Origin: an uncultured Dyadobacter sp.
Lineage (GTDB): Bacteria; Bacteroidota; Bacteroidia; Cytophagales; Spirosomataceae
Assembly (NCBI RefSeq): GCF_946482605.1
Contig: NZ_CAMLSE010000011.1
Coordinates: 124,001 to 188,000, forward strand
Reading direction: 5' to 3'
Length of the DNA: 64,000 nt
Notes under the pieces: generated by a model
Told to the model about the DNA's origin: nothing
The model's input: only the letters and a program-made list of their open reading frames with translations
The model's database searches: none
Position numbers and translations under genes: made by a program
Shown: one piece after another, positions 1 through 9,228 of the stretch
How positions within the stretch are numbered: position 1 is the first letter of the stretch
Layout: every line of letters starts with the position of its first letter

Positions 1-276
1 TTCGATATCGGGGTGGTCATTACGGACTGCCTGACCCAATGGATAAGGAATGCCCTGAATGTTGAATGTGCCGCTGGACGATGTGAACCGGGAGGTAATC
101 TGATATATCCGGTCATAGTTCCGGTGATGGTGGTCGGTCTGGTAGTGAAAGCGGACCAGCGCGAAGATCAGCAATGCACAACCCATTCCCAGTGCCAGCC
201 CACTGATGTTGATGACTGCATAAGCGCGGTTCTTCCGCAGGTTACGCCAGGCGATTTTAAAATAGTTATATAGCAT
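1..276 (-). CDS. FtsX-like ABC transporter permease, N-terminal fragment (cut by window edge)
   Basis: Reading the minus strand from an ATG at 276 gives 92 codons, open to the window edge. The product starts MLYNYFKIAWRNLRKNR, then a hydrophobic stretch (about residues 20-42) and a periplasmic start with YDRIYQIT. This N-terminus is typical of the large Bacteroidota FtsX/MacB-type permeases: a basic amphipathic start, the first membrane helix, then a MacB_PCD periplasmic domain. Such proteins work with a separate ATPase, usually in export or envelope stress functions; none is visible in the window. The C-terminal part lies beyond base 1. It is the same family as the permease at 14647-17112. 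Family confident, substrate unknown. Confidence 0.85.
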   Translation of the reverse strand, partial: MLYNYFKIAWRNLRKNRAYAVINISGLALGMGCALLIFALVRFHYQTDHHHRNYDRIYQITSRFTSSSGTFNIQGIPYPLGQAVRNDHPDIE

Positions 277-530
277 AATGTTCGATTGTGATGCTTCCGT
301 CAGGATCGACAAAACTTTCCTTAGCAAGTCCAATTTCCATACCAAAACCCTAAATCTGCATTCTGGTCCCGGGGAGGGCCTTTCTTCGCACCCAAACTGT
401 ACGAATTCGGACAGAATTTGTCCGCTATTATAGCCGTCCGGTTACACCATCGCCACGTCCCCCCGAAATTTGTTAATAATCCTGCATTGAATTAGGCTAA
501 CTTGTAACCGATTTTCTATTTCAATCAAAA
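277..530. promoter_or_regulatory. Divergent intergenic region with CGGACA-N5-TGTCCG dyad
   Basis: This gap separates the leftward permease and the rightward SBBP lipoprotein, so both promoters should lie here. The clearest element is a perfect dyad at 408-424, CGGACA, five bases, TGTCCG, which could be an operator. The 12-mer CGGACAGAATTT inside it recurs at 27775-27786, upstream of a LytS-type kinase. No convincing -33/-7 pair was found for either gene. Confidence 0.3.
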
Positions 531-1964
531 ATGATCCAAAAGTTAACGTTTGTCTGTGCGCTTATTTCAGTTTTCTTTTCCTGTAAAAAGGGTGAAATCA
601 ACCAGGATACTGCTCCCGAATCATCAGGAGGCTTCTTTGCACAGCTATCGGTAGTGGCCAGCTACAAGGATATGGACCTGGCGGTGGGTGAAAACAATGA
701 TGCTTATGTAACGGGTACGACCTGGCGGTTTGCCGCCGGCGAGCAGCTGGATTTTGGCGGGCAAGTGGTGAAGGCAGCAGGAGGAGAGGACGCATTCATT
801 GCCAGATATGATGCGTCGGGAAGGGTCGTATGGGCTAAAATTCTAGGCGACGCAGGCACTGAAACCGGGCTTTCCATCGCGGTGGATCCGGATCGCAATG
901 TGTACACAGCATGCCGTTTCACAGATTCTACCACCATCGACGGCGTGAAGTTTAAAGCGAGACAAATGGTCAGTTCCAGCGGTGTGCCCAACTGGTATGA
1001 CCTGGTCCTGACCAAATTCGATGCCAATGGAAAGCACATTTGGTCCAGACAGATTTCAGGTGTGGGACATGAAACCCTGGCTTCCATCAGGATCGGTGCG
1101 AATGGGAAGGTTTACGTTTCCGGTGATTTCTATCATAATATTTTCTTCGATAACCTGAGCTATGAGTCTGAGGGCAGCGGATTCTATGTGGCCTGTTACA
1201 ACAAGGATGGGAAAGTCGAATGGGCAAACCCCTATGGACCAGGCCTGACTTCCACGCGCGGAGGTTCGATTTACAGTTCCAATATGAAGCTGACGAAAAA
1301 TGGCGAAATCGTCGTCGTAGGTTCTTTTGATGGTCGGAAAGAAATCGGGTCGACGGTTCTGGAGACCAAAGGCGAACAGGATGCTTTCATTGCTAAGCTG
1401 GACAGGCAAGGCAATGCGGTTTGGGTAAAAAGCTTCGGCAGCGCAGGCACCGAGAACGTTCGCGGGCTCAGCATCGACGAGGACGATAACATATACGTAG
1501 GAGGTTCTTTCAACGGAGGTGTCGGAAAGGGCCCGTTCGTGATAGACAATTACACACTCGTAACGCTGCCCCCTGGAAGTGATGCTTTTTTGGCCAGGTT
1601 CAATTCCGCAGGCGGGCTCACGTGGGTTTCTCAAATCAGCGGAACCGAATCGGAGTACATTTTTGATCTGGCCCGGCATGACCGTAAGTTATACGTGCTG
1701 GGGTATTTCACAGGGAAGCTCTATCTGGCCGACTCTACACTGCAAAGCCGCGCGACCGTCAATGCATTCCTGGCCGAATATTCGGATTCCGGAAAATTTG
1801 CGAAAGTGGACACCCTTGGCAGTTACACTGCTACCGCGAAGAAAATTTTCGTCGATAAACACGATTCCAAAATCATACTGGGGAATTTTACCCTATCCTA
1901 CAAATTCAATGACTTGCTATACCCCGCCAAGAGCCAGTATGATGCTTTTATGGTGAAGTTTTAA
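531..1964 (+). CDS. SBBP-repeat beta-propeller lipoprotein
   Basis: A 477-residue secreted protein. The N-terminus is a lipoprotein signal (hydrophobic residues 4-16, then FFSCKKG with the likely lipidated Cys18), so it should be anchored in the outer membrane or on the surface. The rest is a series of roughly 50-70 residue repeats around DAFIARYDASG, a tryptophan (VWAK, VWVK, LTWVS), a GTE or GHE turn, and NVY/NIYVGG. This is the pattern of SBBP (seven-bladed beta-propeller-like) repeats. The last unit ends at the C-terminus with DAFMVKF, so the protein looks complete and has no C-terminal sorting domain. It stands alone; propellers of this sort usually bind ligands or partners, but the sequence does not indicate which. 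Confidence 0.8.
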   Translation: MIQKLTFVCALISVFFSCKKGEINQDTAPESSGGFFAQLSVVASYKDMDLAVGENNDAYVTGTTWRFAAGEQLDFGGQVVKAAGGEDAFIARYDASGRVVWAKILGDAGTETGLSIAVDPDRNVYTACRFTDSTTIDGVKFKARQMVSSSGVPNWYDLVLTKFDANGKHIWSRQISGVGHETLASIRIGANGKVYVSGDFYHNIFFDNLSYESEGSGFYVACYNKDGKVEWANPYGPGLTSTRGGSIYSSNMKLTKNGEIVVVGSFDGRKEIGSTVLETKGEQDAFIAKLDRQGNAVWVKSFGSAGTENVRGLSIDEDDNIYVGGSFNGGVGKGPFVIDNYTLVTLPPGSDAFLARFNSAGGLTWVSQISGTESEYIFDLARHDRKLYVLGYFTGKLYLADSTLQSRATVNAFLAEYSDSGKFAKVDTLGSYTATAKKIFVDKHDSKIILGNFTLSYKFNDLLYPAKSQYDAFMVKF

Positions 1965-2435
1965 ACCGGTATACTTCAATCCGCTGCTTCATACCGTGTA
2001 CAAATAGGGATCACAGAAAATCCGGAACGGTCCTGAGAATAAACCTCGGGCTGTAACGAGGTCATACAAGGTTCTGCAAAAGATACCTGGCGCTTGAAAG
2101 CGCTCAAACAAGATTATGGATTAGTTGAATTCCACCAATCTGGTACCAGGCTTTTTGTAGAATAATTTTCTTCACCTTTATATTATACTTTTCCATTTCC
2201 TTTGACTGGTGGAATTGTTTAGTTAATTTGGATCTTCCGCCATGCGACCTTTTACTCTATTCGCTTCCAAATTGGTTTCTACTTTTGGATAAATAAAAGT
2301 CCAGTTTTGTAACCCACTTTACATTTACAGTACACTTCTTTATCATTATCAGTTAGCCGACCCTATATATAGTGCTTATAACATGAAGTAGTTCGCAAGA
2401 AAAACAAGCTCAATTCACCCCAAAATTTACATTGT
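1965..2435. other. AT-rich intergenic region with dispersed-repeat copy and long inverted repeat
   Basis: 471 bases without a credible gene, distinctly more AT-rich than the surroundings from about 2110 on. It holds one copy of an intergenic repeat (2085-2111, second copy at 39704-39732) and an imperfect inverted repeat, AATTCCACCAATC at 2128-2140 against GACTGGTGGAATT at 2204-2216 (12 of 13 pairs). The octamer TACTTTTG at 2280-2287 fits the Bacteroidota -7 consensus TAnnTTTG, but I see no matching -33 element, so it is only a possible promoter for the downstream methyltransferase gene. Confidence 0.4.
2085..2111 (+). repeat. Dispersed intergenic repeat, copy A
   Basis: The segment contains ACCT, CGC, TGAAAGCGCT and CAAACAA in the same order and nearly the same spacing as a second intergenic copy at 39704-39732. 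Copy A can fold a small hairpin, GCGCT-TGAA-AGCGC. It lies in non-coding DNA downstream of the SBBP lipoprotein. Function unknown. Confidence 0.4.
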
Positions 2436-3263
2436 ATGAGCTCAGCACAGCCAGGTTGGTTACCGTTATCATTGCCGGCAACTTTCTCAGATACTTTTAA
2501 GGAAATCAAATTCCGGTTCAGAGTTTTTAAATTCAATTGGCTGACTTCCGGTTTTGATCCCGTCAATAAAGTATTCTCATTTATTCATGATAATGTTTCG
2601 ATTAAAATTAAGGTTCCGAGCGTCGACGATTTCATTTCTTTCCATATATTAAAGCATCAGACATTTTACGATCTTGCCGATTTAAATAAGATCAAAAAAT
2701 ACATTGGGGCTGGGAGCGTGGTGATCGACGCAGGAGCCAACATTGGCAACCATACCATTTTCTTTGCCAAGATCTGCAAAGCAGGAAAAGTATTTTCATT
2801 TGAGCCCCAATCCCAAATATTCTCGATTCTTCTCGAAAACATAGCGCTGAATGACATGGAAGATGTCGTAGTTCCATATCGCGTCGCCCTGGGAGATAAC
2901 AATACCAGGGCAGCGATCAACTATCGGGACGACCATGCCGTTTCGAAAAAACTTGCCCAGGTAAATCATGGCGGCGTTTATCTCAAAGAAGATGAAACCG
3001 GCAATTTTGAAGTCAGGACATTAGATAGTCTTCTGCTCGGCCAGATCAACAGACTCGATTTCATCAAAATGGACATCCAGGGTTTTGAAGAGAAAGCCGT
3101 AAAAGGAGCGAAATGCCTTATCGCTAAATTCAAACCCATTATACAACTCGAATGCGCCACCAACCGCGAATACGAAGAAGTGATCCTGCCCCTGATGAGC
3201 GAAATGAATTACAAAGTGATGCTAAGGCTGAACATCGATGCCATCTTTGAACCCATCGTATAA
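2436..3263 (+). CDS. FkbM family SAM-dependent methyltransferase
   Basis: A 275-residue protein with the two hallmarks of the FkbM family: the SAM-binding motif VVIDAGANIG (about residues 95-104) and, near the C-terminus, FIKMDIQGFEEKAVKGA, where the Asp and Glu/Gly surround the active site. Family members O-methylate sugars, polyketides or other small acceptors, often in surface glycan synthesis; the acceptor here cannot be read. There is no signal peptide, so it should be cytoplasmic. The gene stands alone between an AT-rich gap and a convergent SusD gene. The first 250 bases of the coding region are clearly more AT-rich than the rest, which with the AT-rich upstream DNA hints at transfer. 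Glycan genes normally found with FkbM are absent. Confidence 0.85.
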   Translation: MSSAQPGWLPLSLPATFSDTFKEIKFRFRVFKFNWLTSGFDPVNKVFSFIHDNVSIKIKVPSVDDFISFHILKHQTFYDLADLNKIKKYIGAGSVVIDAGANIGNHTIFFAKICKAGKVFSFEPQSQIFSILLENIALNDMEDVVVPYRVALGDNNTRAAINYRDDHAVSKKLAQVNHGGVYLKEDETGNFEVRTLDSLLLGQINRLDFIKMDIQGFEEKAVKGAKCLIAKFKPIIQLECATNREYEEVILPLMSEMNYKVMLRLNIDAIFEPIV

Positions 3264-3300
3264 TCATTAAAGTGGTCTTTTATTGGAATTGTCAGGACAA

Positions 3301-3330
3301 AATAAGGCAGGACCAAAAGCCCTGCCTATT
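3301..3330. terminator. Bidirectional terminator between convergent genes
   Basis: AGGCAGG at 3305-3311 pairs with CCTGCCT at 3321-3327 around a nine-base loop, with A/T-rich flanks (AATA and ATT) that extend the stem. It lies between the ends of the rightward FkbM gene and the leftward SusD gene and can serve both. Confidence 0.6.
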
Positions 3331-3381
3331 CAATTACCTAACTAATTACTAAGCGTATGATGAACTCGTATCTTGCCGTTT

Positions 3382-4932
3382 CTAGTACCCGTCGTTCTGT
3401 TTCAGTTCGGGGCTGTTACGGTCTATTTCTGTTTGCGGAATTGGCCAGAATTCGTATTTATCTTCGTATTTGGTCGTAACATTGGGTGCCAGCGGATTCT
3501 GAACAAAACCATTCAGTTTCTGCGTTGCCATTCCCCACCTCCTCAAATCAAAGTACCGTATTCCTTCCAGTGCGAACTCGGATCTGCGCTCCCGTTTGAT
3601 ACGTTCCCGGAATTGCTCCTTCGTCAAACCGACGGGCAATGCCGGCATGCCTACTCTCGCACGCACGGCATTCGCCGAGGCATAGGCGTTAGCCGGTCCG
3701 CCCACTTCATTTTCGGCCTCTGCATGCATCAGCAGCACATCGGCATAACGCAGCAGCACAAAGTCGTTGTCGCCCAATGTGCCATAATCGGGGTTAACCA
3801 GCGTTGGATCGAGCCATTTCTTCGCCACGTAGTAACCGTTGGTCCACCCTCCTTTGCCTGGCGTGGCCACCGCAAGGTCTCCGGTAAACGGCCACCCGGA
3901 AGATTCCTTGGTGTCACCCGGGAAGAACCAGGTCATGCGCATTCTCGGGTCTCGATTAGTGAATGGGGTTTTAGGATCATACCCGCTGCCCGTCTCGCCG
4001 ATCGCTTTGCCCGTCGCCGTCTCGTAGGAATCGATCAGGTCCTGGGTAGCCTGTGCCTCCTTCCAGCGGAACAGCGGCACTGCAAGCCCATTGTCCTGAT
4101 GGGACATATTCGGCAACTGGTACTTGACCGAAAACATGATCTCCTTACTGGCATTTTGTGCAGGTTTGTAGAAATTACCAAGGTAGTTGTCATTGAGTGA
4201 ATACACCTTGCCGTTAATGATTTGCTTTGCCAGCGCGGCGGCATCGGCGTATTTCTTCTGGAAAAGCAGCATTCTTACTTTCCAACCCTGCGCCGAACCT
4301 TTCACGGCATGTCCGTTTCCGTAAAGATCATCAGGTAGTCCCGCAATCGCCCTGTCGAGATCTGCCAGCACGAACGTGACCACTTCGTCCCGGCTAGATT
4401 TGGCTTTTTTAATCTTAAAATCAATGCTGAAAGGATCTTCCTCCGTGATGATCACATTACCGTACAATTGAGCGAGCCAGGAGTAATGGAAGCCGCGCAG
4501 GAAATAAGCTTCCGCTTTGTACCTGGTAAGCTTTTCGCCCGACAAAACCTTGTCCACATTGGCCAGAAACGTATTGATCGCCGCAATGGCACGATAGCTG
4601 TTATCATAGTAATTCCTGACAAATTCGCTGGATTGCGGTGTGATGCCCGAACTCAATGCGGTCCCTCCCCCACCATAGTTATCCGGACTGTAGGTGTTGT
4701 CACTAAAATTATCCCAGGCGTAGATCTGAAACTGCGAATTGGAATAACCTCCGCCGGGCGCGTAGAGGAAGTTATACAGTCCGGCCAATGCGTATTCCGC
4801 GTCGGCTTCTGTTTTCCAAAACGTTGTGGTCGATCTGCTTTCCAAAGGATTCACATCCAGCAGGTTGTCCTTGCAGGATCCGGCCATCACCAGGAGCAGC
4901 AGGGTGAGTATGTTTTTGCTATACTTTTTCAT
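3382..4932 (-). CDS. SusD/RagB family nutrient-binding lipoprotein
   Basis: A 516-residue outer-membrane lipoprotein. Signal peptide with lipobox VMAGSC near residues 15-20, followed by the SusD N-terminal pattern (LLDVNPLESRS, then a helical region with AEYALAGLYNFLYA). The middle has TPR-like helices (AINTFLANVDKVL, YKAEAYFLRGFHYSWLAQLYG), and the C-terminus carries the family signature RRSEFALEGIRYFDLRRWG. SusD proteins form the lid over a SusC barrel and capture oligosaccharides or other ligands. The gene sits 23 bases downstream of its SusC partner and ends the operon. No glycoside hydrolase lies next to it, so the substrate is open. Confidence 0.95.
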   Translation of the reverse strand: MKKYSKNILTLLLLVMAGSCKDNLLDVNPLESRSTTTFWKTEADAEYALAGLYNFLYAPGGGYSNSQFQIYAWDNFSDNTYSPDNYGGGGTALSSGITPQSSEFVRNYYDNSYRAIAAINTFLANVDKVLSGEKLTRYKAEAYFLRGFHYSWLAQLYGNVIITEEDPFSIDFKIKKAKSSRDEVVTFVLADLDRAIAGLPDDLYGNGHAVKGSAQGWKVRMLLFQKKYADAAALAKQIINGKVYSLNDNYLGNFYKPAQNASKEIMFSVKYQLPNMSHQDNGLAVPLFRWKEAQATQDLIDSYETATGKAIGETGSGYDPKTPFTNRDPRMRMTWFFPGDTKESSGWPFTGDLAVATPGKGGWTNGYYVAKKWLDPTLVNPDYGTLGDNDFVLLRYADVLLMHAEAENEVGGPANAYASANAVRARVGMPALPVGLTKEQFRERIKRERRSEFALEGIRYFDLRRWGMATQKLNGFVQNPLAPNVTTKYEDKYEFWPIPQTEIDRNSPELKQNDGY

Positions 4933-4955
4933 CTCGATGCTTGTTGAAATAATGT

Positions 4956-7900
4956 TTAAAACTGAATGGAAGCGCCGACGGTGACGGTTTTGATCTGCGG
5001 ATAAGTCACATAGTTGCCGCTGACGCTCACACGCTCCGGATCCAGCCCGGGATACTTGCTGAACATAAACAGGTTATCGCCCACCACATATACACGCAAT
5101 GACTTGGCTCCTATCTTGCCGATGATCTTCTGTGGTATGTTGTAGCCCAGCTGCACACCGCGGAGCCTCAGGAAAGAAGCGTCTTTCAGGAAATAGGTCG
5201 ATGCGTAGTTCTGCACCGGTGCGTAGCCATCCGCCACATAGATTTTAGGCATCGTAGTGCTCGGGTTTTCCGGAGTCCAGCGGTTTCTCCAGTCCGTTGT
5301 CGGGACCGACCCTTGCCGGAATGGTTCTGCGCCCCAGCCGCTCACGTAGATTTTCTGGCCTTCCGAACCATAGAATTGCAAGCTCATATCGAAGCCCTTC
5401 CAGTTAGCAGCCAGGTTGAACGAATATTGGAACGACGGATAACGTCCATCTACATACGTACGGTCATTCGGATCGATTTTGCCGTCTCCGTTAACGTCTT
5501 TTATTTTCAGGTCGCCGGGTGTCGGCCTGACCGGCTGCACAGGGGATTTGTCGATTTCGGCCTGGTTTTGAAAAATGCCGTCCCAGATATACATGTAAAA
5601 CTGATCCAGCGGCTTGCCTTCTTCACGAATGGTGTTGCTCCCAATCTCACTCACACCATAGCGCTCGACCTTGTTGCGGTAAGTCTGAATATTGCCGCCG
5701 ATGTTGTACGAGAAATCGTTACCGATCCGGTTCTTGTATTCGATATTCACTTCGAAACCCTTGTTGCGCAATGCGCCGTTATTGATCACCGGCGCATTCA
5801 ACCCCACCCAGATCGGGATCAGCGGAGTGCGTAAAATGTCGAAAGTATACTTGTTGTACCAGTCTGCCGTGATATTGAGCTTATTGTTGAAAGCGGTGAT
5901 GTCGACCCCGACGTCAAACACCCGGGTACTCTCCCATTTCAATGCAGGGTCTACCAGCGTCGATGCGGAATAGCCGGTGGCGATCGAGCCTCCGAATGCA
6001 TAATTGCGCAATGATAGCACAGGCTGGTAAGGATAGGGAGTCAAGGCTGCACGGTTGGCATCTGTGACGATGTTCTGGTTACCCACCTCCCCTAGCGATG
6101 CCCTGATTTTCATATCATTAAGCCAGGAAACGTCGCGCAGGAAGGCTTCCTCCGTCAACCGCCACGCCGCCGACACCGAATAGAACGTACCCCAGCGGGT
6201 ATTTGACGGAAGGCGCGATGTTCCATCATAGCGGATACTGCCGCCGATCAGGTATTTGTCCTTAAAATCGTAGTTCAAACTGCCGTAAAATGAGCGCAGA
6301 GCCCATTCCGAGGCAGCGCCGCTATTACTTTGCCCGTCGGCAGGACCGGCATTCAGCTCGCGCAGGTCGTTGGACGGAAATGCATTTCTCCCTGCGTTAA
6401 GCTCGCTGTATGCATTGTATTCCTGCTGGGCACCAGCCAGTACAGACAAGTTATGATCGCCAAACTTTTTACTGAAATTGAGCTGACTGTAAAGTGAACC
6501 GTACACATTGTCCTCGCGTCTGACACTCAGGCCCGGCGCACCTACATCGAGATTACCAGCCGAACTCATGTCGTTATAGAAGAACATCGGGATCTTGGGC
6601 CGGAAGTCGTTATTTTTCAAAGAATAATAGGTTGCGCCGCCACGGTTTTCCCAGCGTAATCCATCGATGATGTCAACGTCCAGGGACAAGTTGCCTTGTG
6701 CGTAATAGTCCAACGTCCTGATCCTGACGTCATTTTTGGCTATTGCCACCGGGTTTTTATTCCGGAGCTCGTTCGGGAAGGCAGACGCTATCCAGCTTCC
6801 GTCGGGCGCCTGCGCGGGATAGAGCGGCGATTGTGCGAGCGTCGAAAGGAAAATATCGCCACCGCCCGATCGGGGTGCATTCCGGTTACCGTAACGCATT
6901 TGCAAGTCCGTGCCAAAAGTAACGCGTTTACTGAGACGGGAAGAAAGACCGATGCTTACCGTATATTTTTGGTAATCGAAGCCGATCATCGTCCCGGGCT
7001 GGTTGGTGATACCGAAACCAACGTTGTAGGTCGTGTTTTCCGTACCGCCGCTCAGATTGAGGAAATGGTTCTTTGTGTAAGCAGTGACAAATACATCGTC
7101 CAGCCAGTTATGGTTGGGGTATTTCACCCGGTCGGTGGCGTTCCGGTACAGATCGATCTGATCCTGGGTGTACAAAGGCTGTAATGCCGAGTTTTTGCGG
7201 GCCTCATTGGAGAGTTCCATAAATTCCGCCGAGTTGCTGATCGTCTCGGGCAATTTGGCTGTTTTTGAAATGCCGATATTGAAATTGTATTGCAAAGCGA
7301 AACCCGCCTTGCCCTTTTTGGTTTTGACCACAATAACGCCATTCGACCCGCGTGAACCGTAAATGGCGGCCGAGGCCGCGTCCTTTAACACGGAAATAGA
7401 CTCTATATCATTGGGATTCAAGGCCGTGAGGTTTCCGGGCAGGCCATTCACAATCACCAGCGGATCGTTCCCTACCGAGCTGAAAGTGGTAATACCCCGC
7501 ACCCGTAGCTGGATACCCTCGTTACCCGGCTCACCCGAGCCCTGTACCACCTGCAAGCCCGGCAGTTTGCCTTGCATGAGCGTGAGCGGGTTGGTACCCA
7601 CACGTTTGTTGATATCCGCGCCGGAAATCGTAGCCACTGAACTCAACAGCTTTCTTTTTTCCTGCGATTGATAACCTACCACCACGACTTCATTCAGGTT
7701 GGCAGCCGACGGAGCAAGCCGGATAGCTATGACACTCCTGCCCGCCAACGCCACACGTTGCGACTGATACCCTATATAACTGAAAACCAGCGTAGCCTGC
7801 GGGGGAACATCGATTTCAAACCGGCCGTTAACATCCGTTGTCGTGCCGCGGTTGCCGCCGCCTTCAACCACAATGTTGACGCCTGGCAGCGTGGTGCCCG

Positions 7901-8051
7901 TCGAGTCGCTCACCGTACCAGTGACCTTCTGTGTTTGCTGGGCAGATGCGGACAAGGATACCGCACAGAAAGCGAAGAACAAAAACAACTGAATAAGCAA
8001 TGGGCGACCCGGGAGCCAACACCCGATCCTTCGAAGTAAACGATTTCTCAT
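4956..8051 (-). CDS. SusC/RagA family TonB-dependent outer-membrane transporter
   Basis: About 1031 residues from the ATG at 8051. I prefer this start to one 84 bases upstream because MRNRLLRR leads directly into the signal peptide, ending near LSASAQQ. Then come a carboxypeptidase-regulatory-like (CarboxypepD_reg) domain, a TonB-box-like stretch LNEVVVVGYQ, the plug with SVLKDAASAAIYGSRGSNGVIVV, and the beta-barrel. It imports ligands captured by the SusD encoded just downstream, powered by TonB/ExbBD. It lacks an N-terminal STN/secretin domain, so the usual FecR-mediated sigma signalling is not expected, even though an ECF sigma gene lies only 239 bases upstream on the same strand. Confidence 0.95.
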   Translation of the reverse strand: MRNRLLRRIGCWLPGRPLLIQLFLFFAFCAVSLSASAQQTQKVTGTVSDSTGTTLPGVNIVVEGGGNRGTTTDVNGRFEIDVPPQATLVFSYIGYQSQRVALAGRSVIAIRLAPSAANLNEVVVVGYQSQEKRKLLSSVATISGADINKRVGTNPLTLMQGKLPGLQVVQGSGEPGNEGIQLRVRGITTFSSVGNDPLVIVNGLPGNLTALNPNDIESISVLKDAASAAIYGSRGSNGVIVVKTKKGKAGFALQYNFNIGISKTAKLPETISNSAEFMELSNEARKNSALQPLYTQDQIDLYRNATDRVKYPNHNWLDDVFVTAYTKNHFLNLSGGTENTTYNVGFGITNQPGTMIGFDYQKYTVSIGLSSRLSKRVTFGTDLQMRYGNRNAPRSGGGDIFLSTLAQSPLYPAQAPDGSWIASAFPNELRNKNPVAIAKNDVRIRTLDYYAQGNLSLDVDIIDGLRWENRGGATYYSLKNNDFRPKIPMFFYNDMSSAGNLDVGAPGLSVRREDNVYGSLYSQLNFSKKFGDHNLSVLAGAQQEYNAYSELNAGRNAFPSNDLRELNAGPADGQSNSGAASEWALRSFYGSLNYDFKDKYLIGGSIRYDGTSRLPSNTRWGTFYSVSAAWRLTEEAFLRDVSWLNDMKIRASLGEVGNQNIVTDANRAALTPYPYQPVLSLRNYAFGGSIATGYSASTLVDPALKWESTRVFDVGVDITAFNNKLNITADWYNKYTFDILRTPLIPIWVGLNAPVINNGALRNKGFEVNIEYKNRIGNDFSYNIGGNIQTYRNKVERYGVSEIGSNTIREEGKPLDQFYMYIWDGIFQNQAEIDKSPVQPVRPTPGDLKIKDVNGDGKIDPNDRTYVDGRYPSFQYSFNLAANWKGFDMSLQFYGSEGQKIYVSGWGAEPFRQGSVPTTDWRNRWTPENPSTTMPKIYVADGYAPVQNYASTYFLKDASFLRLRGVQLGYNIPQKIIGKIGAKSLRVYVVGDNLFMFSKYPGLDPERVSVSGNYVTYPQIKTVTVGASIQF

Positions 8052-8290
8052 AGTGAACTTTGATTTAGTGGACTTATAAATAAACTCTCGCGAATTCTCT
8101 GCTGTCACCGCACCAAATAGCACGGAAAGCCCCACGCTGAAAGCACGAAACCTTGCGGTCCCGCATTCAACCGGTTAAGATGTAGTGCATCAGTAATGTC
8201 AATATGATACAAGCACATACCTGTCAACCTTTCGGAGTGACTGGAATGAGTACAGATTTAAATGCACGCAATATTGTCGAAGCTACCCTC
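8052..8290. other. Leader region of the SusC/SusD operon
   Basis: 239 bases between the ECF sigma gene and the SusC start. The promoter and leader of the SusC/SusD operon are expected here. I found no convincing -33/-7 pair, hairpin or small gene. Confidence 0.3.
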
Positions 8291-8923
8291 TTACCTGGCC
8301 CGCTCCTCGTGAAGGGCCTCCCGCAGGTGCCTGAGCGCCTTGGATATGTGTATTTCGACTGTTTTGGGGGAAATGCATAGTTCCCTGGCTATCTGATGGT
8401 ACTTTTTGTTTTCAAACCTGCTTAACTTAAATGCAATCCGGCACTGCTTGGGAAGCTGGTCTATCACCTGGTCGACTTTCTGTAACAATGCGAGATAATG
8501 GAACTCTGCATCCGGTTGCTGGTGCGACACGATCGTTGAAAGCTCTTCGACCGGCTCGAAGTTGCGCGACCAGACTGCCTCGCTGCGTAAATATTCATAG
8601 CATTCATTACGAACCGAGCGGAACAGGTAACTGCTATAAGACGATCTTACATTCTGATAGGCACTGGTCCGGCAGAATTGAAAGAACACTTCCCCCACCA
8701 GGTCCTCAGCGACTTGCCTGCACCCGACAAATCTGAATGCATGACTACACAAAGGGCCATAGTAGCGCTTGAAAAGCATTGTTAGTGCCTTTTGAGGATT
8801 TTGCATGAACATCATACGCAGTGCGCCGGTCTCACACGCGTCAACGCCCGCCGGACTTTCGTGTGTTGCCGGCACAAGTAAATCCGCAGATTTTCCATCA
8901 CGACCTGATACCGTATCTTGCAT
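8291..8923 (-). CDS. ECF-type RNA polymerase sigma-70 factor
   Basis: A 210-residue sigma factor. Region 2 is visible around LFKRYYGPLCSHAFRFVG to VFFQFC, followed by SYLFRSVRNECYEYLRS. Region 4 is VIDQLPKQCRIAFKLSRFENKKYHQIARELCISPKTVEIHISKALRHLREAL, with a clear helix-turn-helix. This layout matches the Bacteroidota sigma family usually placed with FecR-type anti-sigma factors and SusC transporters. Here no FecR gene is adjacent: the next gene downstream is SusC and the gene upstream encodes a DUF1549/DUF1553 protein. The first 35 or so residues are a poorly conserved extension, and a start at one of the internal Met residues (MMFMQNPQKAL) is possible. It probably drives the SusC/SusD operon (inference from position). 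Confidence 0.9.
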   Translation of the reverse strand: MQDTVSGRDGKSADLLVPATHESPAGVDACETGALRMMFMQNPQKALTMLFKRYYGPLCSHAFRFVGCRQVAEDLVGEVFFQFCRTSAYQNVRSSYSSYLFRSVRNECYEYLRSEAVWSRNFEPVEELSTIVSHQQPDAEFHYLALLQKVDQVIDQLPKQCRIAFKLSRFENKKYHQIARELCISPKTVEIHISKALRHLREALHEERAR

Positions 8924-9228
8924 GCTTTACCTGTTAAGCGATCACTCCTTTCGCCACTTTGCGGCAACCGGCCTCACAATGCCGTGCAAGTGCCGTGTTA
9001 ATGAAATTCAACATCCGATGTACCCCGTATGGCCGCTGATTAATAACGCACCAATGCAATCGCCGGGCAACTGATTCATTGAACAATACAAAGAAAATAT
9101 ATAAGACAGCAACTATGATCGAAATATTAACCAGTTACTAAGCTATCTTGGCATTCTAATATCTTTTAAATTATTTTTTGTGTTTTTTCAACTTGAAGTT
9201 ACAGCCAGGTTTGTTACCACCCCCGCAA
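8924..9228. other. Intergenic region, no gene seen
   Basis: 305 bases between two leftward genes. The part near 9100-9200 is AT-rich and probably contains the promoter of the sigma factor gene and the 3' end of the cytochrome gene transcript. No strong hairpin or conserved motif was found. Confidence 0.3.

Noticed and set aside
1056..1679. 207-codon minus-strand frame opposite the SBBP lipoprotein
   Set aside because: Repetitive antisense of a repeat protein; no start context or motifs.
3373..4200. 275-codon open frame on the plus strand opposite the SusD gene
   Set aside because: Antisense to a strongly supported SusD coding region; no domain or signal features, typical GC-rich shadow.
5313..5834. 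173-codon plus-strand frame inside the SusC gene
   Set aside because: Opposite strand of a clear TonB-dependent transporter; residue composition without fold features.
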